Part shown: piece after piece, positions 53,774 through 64,000 of the stretch | Numbering within the stretch: position 1 is the stretch's first letter | Layout of the letters: every line of letters begins with the position of its first letter | NCBI RefSeq assembly: GCF_014467285.1 | Contig: NZ_NKHR01000009.1 | Location: 96,677 to 160,676 of the forward strand | DNA length: 64,000 bases | Reading direction: 5' to 3' | DNA from: Xenorhabdus sp014467285 | GTDB lineage: Bacteria > Pseudomonadota > Gammaproteobacteria > Enterobacterales > Enterobacteriaceae | Notes under the pieces: model-generated | What the model saw: the letters and a program-made list of their open reading frames with translations, nothing else | Told to the model about the DNA's origin: nothing | Database searches by the model: none | Made by a program: the position numbers and the translations under genes

Positions 53774-54071
53774 AAATACCCCTTCATAGCCATTAATATT
53801 TTAATGTTGGTTTACTTTATATTCCCGTAGTATTATTAATCCGTATGGAGAATTCATTTTAATAGTATTAGAAGATATTTTTGTGATATAAATCACAATA
53901 AAAAACCTATATATTTACTCCAATATGTAAATATAATCTATTTAACAATAGGAATAAACACAAAGAAAAATTTAAAAGATAAAAATAAATATGACGATAA
54001 CAAGAATATAGTTATCGTCTACTGGATTATAATAGAATATTGTTTAGTGATTCTTTAAAATTAAAATAATT

Positions 54072-54743
54072 TTACTTTCCAAATAAACGACGACTGAAAT
54101 CTTCAATTTTTCCATACAATATCCGTTGCTGCATCTTCAGGTTCCAACTGGCAGATAACCCCGCAGCTCTCATTAAACGTTGGTATTCTTCTTCATCAAA
54201 TGGACTATGGAAAGCAATGGAGATGGCTTCTTTAACAGAAATATCACTATTGCGGCTCAGCAATCTTATCGGTTCACTCACGCTGACAAAACCAGAAGAA
54301 ATAACACGATATAGCCAACCACAATATCCGCTATCTTGCATGATGGCAGAAAAGTTATTAATTCCAGTAAGATGATTGAGTTTATAACAAGGAGCGCGGG
54401 GCTGTGTAACCTGAATCAAAGCTTCTCCCCACTGGAATATATCCCCGATATAGACATTCTCTTCCGTCATGCCTTCCGTAGATAAGTTTTCACCAAACAA
54501 TGGTGGTGAGAATAATTCCGTTAATTCAGGAAATTGCCTTTTCCAAAAGAGATAATGTTCCATAGGATAATGACAAAGCGCGCGATCAGGCCCGCCATGA
54601 AAACGGGTTTCTGCCTGTTCATCACCTTCCAGACCAAGAGAGGTAAGCTGTAAACGGCCATTCACCAGCAGTTTGTTAATTGCGCTGGAACCCCATTTTT
54701 CGGAGGATATTATTTTGCCTCTATATACCTGTAGGTAATACAT
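54072..54743 (-). CDS. yiiM: MOSC-domain protein of the YiiM family
   Basis: YiiM is a molybdenum-cofactor enzyme that reduces N-hydroxylated compounds such as 6-hydroxylaminopurine. The 223 residues compare with 224 in E. coli. The MOSC core has LGLEGDEQAETRFHGGPDRA, the following HYPMEHYLFW, and the cofactor Cys probably in QPRAPCYKLNHLTG. In E. coli yiiM lies near sodA, as here. It is separated from the lipoprotein gene by about 100 bases that contain a GGAGGGA hairpin. Confidence 0.9.
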   Translation of the reverse strand: MYYLQVYRGKIISSEKWGSSAINKLLVNGRLQLTSLGLEGDEQAETRFHGGPDRALCHYPMEHYLFWKRQFPELTELFSPPLFGENLSTEGMTEENVYIGDIFQWGEALIQVTQPRAPCYKLNHLTGINNFSAIMQDSGYCGWLYRVISSGFVSVSEPIRLLSRNSDISVKEAISIAFHSPFDEEEYQRLMRAAGLSASWNLKMQQRILYGKIEDFSRRLFGK

Positions 54744-54846
54744 TTCTATTCCTCCCCAATAGACGAGTATAAATATTACCCTGAGCGAATAAACGCGGCA
54801 AGCCTCGCTTCAATTCACAATGGAGGGAAAACTTCCCTCCAAGACG

Positions 54847-55260
54847 TTAATTCCGGCCTTCGTAACCGTCTGTATAAGTGGCAGATATGGCTTCAGACAT
54901 GGCCTTGAGCCATTTTGGTGAAGCAGTCTCGTTGTAAGCCTTACCTGCAAACCATGATTTTCTCTGAATAGAGTTCAGAAACTCATCACTGCTGAAATAA
55001 CTTACACGTTTCTGCGCATCTTCCGGCGTCATCCCTGCTTCCCTGTCCTTTTTACCTAGTTGCCAGAACTGTTCAAAATAAGGTACAGAAAGCTGGATGC
55101 TATCGTATATTTTAGTATGGAAATTAGGGTCAAAATCGTCGTTAGAAGCATAAATGAAATGCTTGGCGTTGCGTTCAGCACTACTCTTTGGCTGTGAGCA
55201 TCCGACCATGAGAGAGGATACTATAAGGGTTGTTACTATCATGACAGCGTTCTTTTTCAT
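54847..55260 (-). CDS. Exc2-like lipoprotein
   Basis: The 137-residue protein has a lipoprotein signal ending in the lipobox SLMVGCSQPK (lipid-modified Cys21), so it is expected in the envelope. The mature part (FIYASNDDFDPNFHTKIYDS, then QLGKKDREAGMTPEDAQKRV) resembles proteins annotated as Exc2-family entry-exclusion lipoproteins of ColE1-like plasmids. The role on the chromosome is unknown. It lies between sodA and yiiM, a place that in E. coli has no such gene. Confidence 0.6.
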   Translation of the reverse strand: MKKNAVMIVTTLIVSSLMVGCSQPKSSAERNAKHFIYASNDDFDPNFHTKIYDSIQLSVPYFEQFWQLGKKDREAGMTPEDAQKRVSYFSSDEFLNSIQRKSWFAGKAYNETASPKWLKAMSEAISATYTDGYEGRN

Positions 55261-55330
55261 TATTGCATTGTGCCTTTAATCGTGAAGCAGAAAGAATGCC
55301 AAATAATAAATAAAAATTATGAATAATAAA

Positions 55331-55358
55331 AATGCTGATCACTGTAGTGACCAGCATT
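55331..55358 (-). terminator. Rho-independent terminator after sodA
   Basis: A 12-bp stem with one mismatch, AATGCTGATCAC/GTGACCAGCATT (55331-55342 with 55347-55358), lies 25 bases 3' of sodA. On the minus strand a TTTTTATTATT tract follows. Confidence 0.88.
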
Positions 55359-55382
55359 ATCAAGGGAGGAATTTTTTAGCAC

Positions 55383-56009
55383 TTATTTAATTTTTTCTTC
55401 GTAACGTCTTGCAGCCTCATCCCAGTTAACGACATGCCAGAATGCTTTAATGTAGTCGGGACGACGGTTCTGATACTTCAGATAATAAGCGTGCTCCCAC
55501 ACATCCAAACCCACAATCGGGTAACCAGAAGCACCTGCGATCTCTTCACCCATAAGCGGGCTATCCTGATTGGCCGTTGAAACAACCGCCAGTTTGCCTT
55601 CTTCTTTCAACACCAACCATGCCCAGCCGGAACCAAAACGCGTGGCTGCCGCTTGTTCAAATTTTTCTTTGAAGCTGTCGATACTTCCAAAATCGCGCTC
55701 AATAGCCGCTTTCAAAACACCAGACAATTCAGTACCCAGTTTTAAGCCTTTCCAGAACAAGCTGTGGTTTGAGTGCCCACCTGCATTATTGCGAACAAAA
55801 GTACGCTTATCAGCAGGCACTTTATCAAGATGCTGGACTAGGTCGTCAATATCCAGCCCGCTTAATTCAGGGAAGGCCTCCAGAGCTGTATTCGTGTTAG
55901 TGACATAAGTCTGATGGTGCTTGGTATGATGAATTTCCATCGTTTGTTTATCGAAATGAGGCTCTAGAGCATCATAAGAGTAAGGCAAAGAAGGCAGTGA
56001 ATAGCTCAT
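55383..56009 (-). CDS. sodA: Superoxide dismutase, manganese type
   Basis: SodA converts superoxide to peroxide and oxygen in the cytosol. The 208 residues align end to end with E. coli SodA (206). The four metal ligands are His27 (MEIHHTKHHQTYV), the His in GGHSNHSLFWKG, and Asp and His in GLDVWEHAYYLKY. The GSGWAWLVLK stretch is diagnostic. A near-perfect Fur box lies in the promoter at 56083-56101, so iron should repress it. Confidence 0.97.
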   Translation of the reverse strand: MSYSLPSLPYSYDALEPHFDKQTMEIHHTKHHQTYVTNTNTALEAFPELSGLDIDDLVQHLDKVPADKRTFVRNNAGGHSNHSLFWKGLKLGTELSGVLKAAIERDFGSIDSFKEKFEQAAATRFGSGWAWLVLKEEGKLAVVSTANQDSPLMGEEIAGASGYPIVGLDVWEHAYYLKYQNRRPDYIKAFWHVVNWDEAARRYEEKIK

Positions 56010-56082
56010 GTCATATCTCCAGTTGTTTAGAATATATAAAACTCACACTTGTAGACAGGATGATTATTATAGTGAATTGAAT

Positions 56083-56101
56083 GATAATGAAAATGATTAT
56101 C
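56083..56101 (-). promoter_or_regulatory. Fur box in the sodA promoter
   Basis: GATAATGAAAATGATTATC matches the 19-bp Fur consensus at 17 positions. It lies 74 bases upstream of the sodA start. E. coli sodA is repressed by Fur in the same way. The rest of the 371-base gap to acs shows no gene. Confidence 0.9.
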
Positions 56102-56380
56102 AATTCCATGTGTTCACTATGGTTTTCTTCTATAGGCTCGCGTTTCATACCAGAATTAAACTGAAAATCTAAACAAAATCGACTTTATGAAATTTTTAAC
56201 CACAGATATAACTGACAACCTTACTTAACTTCACCCAATGACACTGCACTAAATGATCATTCCATGAAATTCATTCTCTTTATTGCGTGATCTTCCGCGC
56301 AAAAAAGAAACAAAAATTCCCCTTGCACTTTAGTTAACGTTGTTTTGACATAGTATTAACAATTGCAAGGAGATAAAAAT

Positions 56381-58336
56381 ATGACTCAAATAATCAAGCA
56401 TCTTATTCCTGCTGATATGGCAGATACGGCCCTGATAAGCAAACAACAATATCAACAAGACTACCAATGGTCGCTACAAGACCCTGAAGGGTTTTGGGGT
56501 GAAAAAGGTAAAATAGTGGATTGGATAAGGCCCTACACTAAGGTCAAAAACACGTCTTTCGACCCAGGGCATATCAATATCCGCTGGTTTGAAGATGGAA
56601 CACTGAATTTAAGTGCCAACTGTCTCGATCGCCATCTGGAAGAGCGTGGCGATCAAACCGCCATTATATGGGAAGGAGATAATCCAGCAGAATCCCGACA
56701 CGTTACGTACCGCGAGTTACATTATGATGTCTGCCAGTTTGCCAATGTTTTGAAAAAACTGGGTGTCAAAAAAGGTGATGTTGTTGCTATCTATATGCCT
56801 ATGGTGCCAGAAGCTGCTGTTGCAATGCTGGCTTGTGCCCGTATAGGAGCAATCCACTCTGTGATTTTTGGTGGCTTTTCTCCGGATGCAATTTCAGGCA
56901 GAGTTATCGATTCTAATGCCAAGCTTGTTGTTACCGCAGATGAAGGTTTGAGGGCCGGCCGTACGATTCCATTGAAGAAAAATGTCGATGAGGCGCTGAG
57001 CAATCCTGCTGTGACGAGTGTCACTAATGTGGTTGTCTTCAGACGCACAGGAAATACCAGCAACTGGCATGACGGCCGTGATTTATGGTGGCATGAGCTT
57101 ATCGAAAATATCAGCTCAGATTGCCCTGTTGAAGAGATGAATGCTGAAGATCCGTTATTCATCCTTTATACCTCTGGTTCAACCGGTAAACCCAAAGGCG
57201 TTTTGCATACGACCGGGGGTTATCTGGTCTATGCTTCCCTGACGTTCAAATATACGTTTGATTATCGTCCCGGTGAGATTTATTGGTGCACAGCCGATGT
57301 AGGCTGGGTCACAGGGCATAGCTATTTGCTCTATGGCCCATTGTCCTGCGGTGCCACGACCTTAATGTTTGAAGGCGTTCCCAACTATCCCGATGTTAAT
57401 CGCCTCTGTCAGATCGTTGATAAGCACCAGGTTAATATTATTTATACTGCACCAACCGCCATTAGAGCATTGATGGCTGAAGGCGATAAAGCTATAGAAG
57501 GAACCAAACGCACGTCGTTACGTATCATGGGTTCTGTCGGTGAGCCAATTAACCCGGAAGCCTGGGAATGGTATTACCAAAAGATAGGTAATAGTAAATG
57601 CCCTATCGTGGACACATGGTGGCAAACTGAAACAGGCGGATTCATGATTACGCCATTACCCGGTGCGACCGATCTCAAAGCAGGCTCCGCTACCCTGCCT
57701 TTTTTCGGCATTAGCCCGGCATTGGTCGATAATTCAGGGGAAATCTTAGAGGGAGAAAATGAAGGCAATCTCGTTATCACGGACTCCTGGCCTGCACAAG
57801 CACGTACTTTATTCGGCGATCATGAACGTTTCGAACAAACCTATTTTTCCACCTTTAAGGGAATGTATTTCAGTGGCGATGGTGCCCGACGTGATGAAGA
57901 TGGCTATTACTGGATCACAGGCCGTGTCGATGATGTTCTGAATATTTCAGGCCATCGCCTAGGCACCGCAGAAATTGAATCAGCGTTGGTTGCATATCCC
58001 AAAATCGCTGAAGCGGCCGTTGTTGGTATTCCTCACCATATCAAAGGACAAGCTATTTACGCTTATGTCACGCTAATTCATGGTGAAGAACCTTCCCCAG
58101 AACTGTATACCGAAGTCAGAAATTGGGTTCGTAAAGAAATAGGCCCGATTGCAACACCCGATATTCTTCATTGGACGGATTCTCTCCCCAAAACGCGTTC
58201 CGGAAAGATCATGCGGCGTATTTTACGCAAAATTGCTTCTGGTGATACCAGTAACTTAGGAGATACCTCCACACTGGCTGATCCGGGCGTTGTTGAAAAA
58301 CTACTGGAAGAAAAACAATCCATAAAGATGTCGTAA
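56381..58336 (+). CDS. acs: Acetyl-CoA synthetase
   Basis: The enzyme makes acetyl-CoA from acetate, ATP and CoA and scavenges acetate at low concentration. The frame opens at 56363, but the ATG at 56381 follows AAGGAG directly and gives MTQIIKHLIPADMADTALIS (651 residues; E. coli 652). The P-loop is LYTSGSTGKPKGVLHTTGGY. The catalytic Lys, site of regulatory acetylation, is in PKTRSGKIMRRILRK. yjcH and actP follow, as in E. coli. Confidence 0.97.
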   Translation: MTQIIKHLIPADMADTALISKQQYQQDYQWSLQDPEGFWGEKGKIVDWIRPYTKVKNTSFDPGHINIRWFEDGTLNLSANCLDRHLEERGDQTAIIWEGDNPAESRHVTYRELHYDVCQFANVLKKLGVKKGDVVAIYMPMVPEAAVAMLACARIGAIHSVIFGGFSPDAISGRVIDSNAKLVVTADEGLRAGRTIPLKKNVDEALSNPAVTSVTNVVVFRRTGNTSNWHDGRDLWWHELIENISSDCPVEEMNAEDPLFILYTSGSTGKPKGVLHTTGGYLVYASLTFKYTFDYRPGEIYWCTADVGWVTGHSYLLYGPLSCGATTLMFEGVPNYPDVNRLCQIVDKHQVNIIYTAPTAIRALMAEGDKAIEGTKRTSLRIMGSVGEPINPEAWEWYYQKIGNSKCPIVDTWWQTETGGFMITPLPGATDLKAGSATLPFFGISPALVDNSGEILEGENEGNLVITDSWPAQARTLFGDHERFEQTYFSTFKGMYFSGDGARRDEDGYYWITGRVDDVLNISGHRLGTAEIESALVAYPKIAEAAVVGIPHHIKGQAIYAYVTLIHGEEPSPELYTEVRNWVRKEIGPIATPDILHWTDSLPKTRSGKIMRRILRKIASGDTSNLGDTSTLADPGVVEKLLEEKQSIKMS

Positions 58337-58345
58337 AACATATAT

Positions 58346-58361
58346 GCCGCCGCAAGGCGGC
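58346..58361 (+). promoter_or_regulatory. Small GC hairpin between acs and yjcH
   Basis: A GCCGCC-GCAA-GGCGGC stem-loop lies 9 bases after the acs stop. It has a GNRA tetraloop and no T-run, so it is more likely an mRNA-stabilising or attenuating element than a terminator. Confidence 0.45.
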
Positions 58362-58505
58362 TTGAATGACGTATCGCCAAAAGTACATAACTGCTCAGGG
58401 ACGTGGCTAATAGTCATGAATTCTCTCGGAAACGGCTACCCCGTATCTGGCATTCCATAATGTAACTTAAGGTGTGTCGTTTAAAATCAACAAGGAGATA
58501 CTCTG

Positions 58506-58817
58506 ATGAATCCTGATATTTATCAAGAGATTGAAAATAATCCCCGCTTTAAGGAGTTGATTAAAAAGCGAGGACGTTTTGCCTGGTTGTTATCCATCAC
58601 TATGTTAGTGCTTTATGTTGGTTTTATTTTCCTTATTGCCTTTGCACCTGAATGGCTTGGAACACCTCTCAATGAAAGCACGAGTATAACTCGCGGTATC
58701 CCCGTAGGTATTGGGATTATCTTTGCTTCTTTCATATTGACGGGGATTTATGTTGTGCGAGCGAATGGTGAATTCGATCGCCTGACATCCACTATTCTCA
58801 ATGAGGTGAGAAAATGA
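58506..58817 (+). CDS. yjcH: DUF485 inner-membrane protein YjcH
   Basis: The 103-residue protein has two membrane helices (about 24-46 and 61-83). It corresponds to E. coli YjcH, whose gene is always between acs and actP and is thought to assist the permease. INPR-type N-terminus NPRFKELIKKRGRFAW is conserved. The AAGGAGA site precedes the ATG, and the stop overlaps actP by four bases. Confidence 0.92.
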   Translation: MNPDIYQEIENNPRFKELIKKRGRFAWLLSITMLVLYVGFIFLIAFAPEWLGTPLNESTSITRGIPVGIGIIFASFILTGIYVVRANGEFDRLTSTILNEVRK

Positions 58818-60475
58818 AAAAAATTGTATTGTTAGCAATACCGCTATTTTCTTTCCTCTTTCCTATCTTAGCGCGAGCAGATGCTATTTCAGGTCATGTA
58901 GAAAAACAACCCCTGAATATTCAAGCGATTGTCATGTTTATGTTATTCGTCGGGTTAACGCTTTTCATTACTTATTGGGCCTCAAAACGGACCATTTCAC
59001 GCTCAGATTATTATACCGCCGGTGGGCGTATTACCGGTTTCCAAAATGGAATGGCGATAGCGGGTGACTATATGTCAGCAGCCTCTTTTCTGGGCATTTC
59101 TGCGCTAGTTTATACCTCTGGTTATGATGGGTTGATCTATTCCATAGGTTTCCTCGTTGGCTGGCCAATTATTCTCTTCCTCATTGCTGAACGATTAAGA
59201 AATCTAGGGCGTTATACTTTTGCAGATGTTGCTTCTTATCGACTAAAGCAACGCCCTATCCGCACGTTGTCCGCCATGGGTTCACTGGTTGTTGTCGCGT
59301 TATATCTGATAGCCCAGATGGTGGGGGCAGGAAAACTTATCGAATTGCTATTTGGATTGAACTACTACGTTGCGGTTGTTTTAGTCGGCATCCTAATGGT
59401 GCTTTATGTACTGTTTGGTGGAATGCTGGCAACAACATGGGTTCAGATTATCAAAGCAATCCTGCTGCTGGCAGGAGCAACATTTATGGCTCTGATGGTC
59501 ATGAAAACAGTAAATTTCAATTTCAATGATCTGTTTAAAGAAGCCGTTGCTGTACATTCTCTTGGCCCTGCAATCATGAGCCCCGGCGGATTGGTCTCTG
59601 ATCCTATATCCGCTCTCTCTTTAGGACTGGCATTAATGTTCGGTACTGCCGGATTACCGCATATCATCATGCGATTTTTTACTGTTAATGATGCCAAAGA
59701 AGCCCGTAAAAGCGTTTTCTATGCCACCGGCTTTATTGGTTATTTTTATATACTGACGTTCATTATCGGGTTTGGTGCAATCTTATTGGTCAGTGCTAAC
59801 CCTTCATTCAAAGATGAAGCCGGGGCGTTAATTGGTGGCACGAATATGGCTGCTGTCCATCTGGCAAGTGCCGTTGGCGGTGATTTTTTCCTTGGCTTTA
59901 TCTCTGCTGTTGCTTTTGCCACTATTTTGGCTGTCGTTGCCGGATTAACGCTAGCCGGGGCCTCAGCGGTTTCCCATGATCTCTATGCCAATGTCATTAA
60001 ACAGGGTCAGGCTAATGAACGTGACGAGCTGAGAGTGTCAAAAATTACTGTCGTTATTTTGGGTATCGTTGCTATCGGGTTGGGGATTTTATTTGAAAAG
60101 CAAAATATCGCCTTTATGGTTGGTTTGGCGTTCTCCATTGCTGCAAGCTGCAATTTCCCAATTATTTTACTGTCGATGTACTGGAGCAAGCTGACAACAC
60201 GAGGAGCTTTAGTTGGCGGATGGTTGGGATTAATGACAGCCGTTGTATTAATGATACTTGGCCCAACAATCTGGGTCAGTATTCTTGGCCATGAAAAACC
60301 GATTTATCCTTATGAGTATCCCGCTCTATTTTCTATGTTCATAGCATTTATCGGGGCATGGTTATTTTCGATCACTGATACATCGAAACAAGGCCAACAG
60401 GAAAGGGATATGTTTCGTCGCCAGTTTATTCGTTCACAAACGGGGATTGGAATTGAGCAAGGAAAAGTACATTAA
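58814..60475 (+). CDS. actP: Acetate/glycolate:sodium symporter ActP
   Basis: This member of the sodium:solute symporter family takes up acetate and glycolate. The 553 residues compare with 549 in E. coli. A signal-like N-terminal segment (LAIPLFSFLFPILARADA) precedes about thirteen helices. The SSS block AGDYMSAASFLGISALVYTS and the later GLTLAGASAVSHDLYANV are diagnostic. It starts inside the yjcH stop codon. The rRNA operon terminator lies right after it on the other strand. Confidence 0.96.
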   Translation: MKKIVLLAIPLFSFLFPILARADAISGHVEKQPLNIQAIVMFMLFVGLTLFITYWASKRTISRSDYYTAGGRITGFQNGMAIAGDYMSAASFLGISALVYTSGYDGLIYSIGFLVGWPIILFLIAERLRNLGRYTFADVASYRLKQRPIRTLSAMGSLVVVALYLIAQMVGAGKLIELLFGLNYYVAVVLVGILMVLYVLFGGMLATTWVQIIKAILLLAGATFMALMVMKTVNFNFNDLFKEAVAVHSLGPAIMSPGGLVSDPISALSLGLALMFGTAGLPHIIMRFFTVNDAKEARKSVFYATGFIGYFYILTFIIGFGAILLVSANPSFKDEAGALIGGTNMAAVHLASAVGGDFFLGFISAVAFATILAVVAGLTLAGASAVSHDLYANVIKQGQANERDELRVSKITVVILGIVAIGLGILFEKQNIAFMVGLAFSIAASCNFPIILLSMYWSKLTTRGALVGGWLGLMTAVVLMILGPTIWVSILGHEKPIYPYEYPALFSMFIAFIGAWLFSITDTSKQGQQERDMFRRQFIRSQTGIGIEQGKVH

Positions 60476-60501
60476 GCTAACAATTTATTTTCCCCAAATG
60501 C

Positions 60502-60527
60502 AAAAAAGCCATCCGGTTCAGGATGGC
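60502..60527 (-). terminator. Rho-independent terminator of the rRNA operon
   Basis: A stem GCCATCC/GGATGGC (60508-60514 with 60521-60527) is followed on the minus strand by TTTTTT. It is just 3' of the 5S gene and between it and actP. Confidence 0.85.
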
Positions 60528-60543
60528 TTCTCTGGCTAATTGA

Positions 60544-60663
60544 ATGTCTGGCAGTGTCCTACTCTCACATGGGGAGACCCCACACTACCATCGGCGCTAC
60601 GGCGTTTCACTGCTGAGTTCGGCATGGGGTCAGGTGGGACCACCGCGCTGTTGCCGCCAGACA
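60544..60663 (-). rRNA. rrf: 5S ribosomal RNA (copy next to the gap)
   Basis: This 120-base stretch is the reverse complement of a standard enterobacterial 5S rRNA. It starts TGTCTGGCGGCAACAGCG on the minus strand and has the CCCATGCCGAACTCAGCAGT core. It is base-for-base the same as 60771-60890. It sits on the actP side of the N-gap. It may be a second real gene or the same gene repeated at a contig join. Confidence 0.9.
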
Positions 60664-60670
60664 AATTCTG

Positions 60671-60770
60671 NNNNNNNNNNNNNNNNNNNNNNNNNNNNNN
60701 NNNNNNNNNNNNNNNNNNNNNNNNNNNNNNNNNNNNNNNNNNNNNNNNNNNNNNNNNNNNNNNNNNNNNN
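60671..60770. other. Assembly gap of exactly 100 N
   Basis: Positions 60671-60770 are all N. A length of exactly 100 is a usual placeholder for a gap of unknown size. The gap lies between two identical 5S copies with the same flank (ACAAATTCTG), as expected from joining contigs at a repeat. Confidence 0.98.
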
Positions 60771-60890
60771 ATGTCTGGCAGTGTCCTACTCTCACATGGG
60801 GAGACCCCACACTACCATCGGCGCTACGGCGTTTCACTGCTGAGTTCGGCATGGGGTCAGGTGGGACCACCGCGCTGTTGCCGCCAGACA
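60771..60890 (-). rRNA. rrf: 5S ribosomal RNA (copy next to 23S)
   Basis: A second 120-base 5S copy, identical to 60544-60663, follows the 23S gene in the usual 16S-23S-5S order on the minus strand. It is 91 bases from the 23S 3' end. Forward reading shows some spurious open frames through it that are not genes. Confidence 0.96.
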
Positions 60891-60981
60891 AATTCTGTAT
60901 TCAATCCCGAACAAGCTGCTGTCTTGCATTTGAAACCCCATTCTGCTCTCTCTCTACGCCCAAAACACCTTCGGTGTTGTC

Positions 60982-63889
<2,908 letters not shown>

Positions 63890-63988
63890 TCACAACCCGA
63901 AGGTGTCTTCAGATTGGAGTATTGAGAGACTCATCAATGCCATTTTTCAATAACACTGATTGTTTCAAATTTTCAGCTTGTTCCAGAT

Positions 63989-64000
63989 TGTTAAAGAGCA
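63989..64000 (-). promoter_or_regulatory. boxA antitermination element in the 16S-23S spacer
   Basis: On the minus strand the last bases read TGCTCTTTAACA, the rRNA boxA bound by NusB-S10. It lies in the spacer upstream of 23S and is cut by the window edge. No tRNA gene is seen in the 111 spacer bases present. Confidence 0.85.

Noticed and set aside
54822..54840. GGAGGGA/TCCCTCC hairpin between yiiM and the lipoprotein gene
   Set aside because: A stem exists but has no T-run on either strand; not strong enough to call a terminator.

Overview
The window looks like chromosome of an insect- or nematode-associated enterobacterium of the Xenorhabdus/Photorhabdus (Morganellaceae) type. The housekeeping proteins read as close homologues of E. 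coli proteins, often in E. coli order, but the DNA is AT-rich and is interrupted by toxin-like, defence-like and biosynthesis-like genes. The genus is an inference from gene content, not a measured match.

Layout. 1-13.4 kb is accessory. It holds a partial beta-propeller-like gene, a membrane-protein pair plus M20 amidohydrolase operon facing a CysB-like regulator, an unrecognised possible toxin/effector, the trehalose genes treB-treC without treR, a PI-PLC-like protein, a small secreted protein paired with an LprI-like protein, and a GNAT. It ends in decayed genes (AraC fragment, ParD-like antitoxin) lying against a selenocysteine tRNA (selC). 13.7-22.4 kb is core: prlC-rsmJ, gdhA, uspA/uspB, pitA and yhiN. 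22.5-25.5 kb is an AT-rich insert with an HTH protein and an ATPase + DUF4435 pair resembling the PARIS anti-phage system (AriA/AriB).

26.2-31.9 kb is the most unusual block. It is a compact four-gene operon: a LuxE-type acyl-protein synthetase, a LuxC-type reductase fused to a PaaK-like adenylation domain, a second PaaK-like enzyme and a GNAT-type transferase. There is no luciferase. It reads as an uncharacterised pathway that activates and reduces a carboxylic acid and then transfers the product. Immediately downstream is the Fur-controlled small RNA RyhB, next to pirin yhhW as in E. coli.

32-52.5 kb is core in conserved order: pckA, hslO-hslR, igaA, nudE, mrcA, hofMNO and a shortened HofP/HofQ-like fusion, then aroK-aroB-damX-dam-rpe-gph-trpS. 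A GT44/TcdB-like glycosyltransferase gene with an internal 23-residue tandem repeat sits after trpS. yiiM, an Exc2-like lipoprotein, Fur-boxed sodA and the acetate operon acs-yjcH-actP follow. The window ends in a reverse-strand rRNA operon (23S complete; 5S present twice around a 100-N assembly gap; boxA at the edge). No CRISPR array and no intact insertion sequence were seen.
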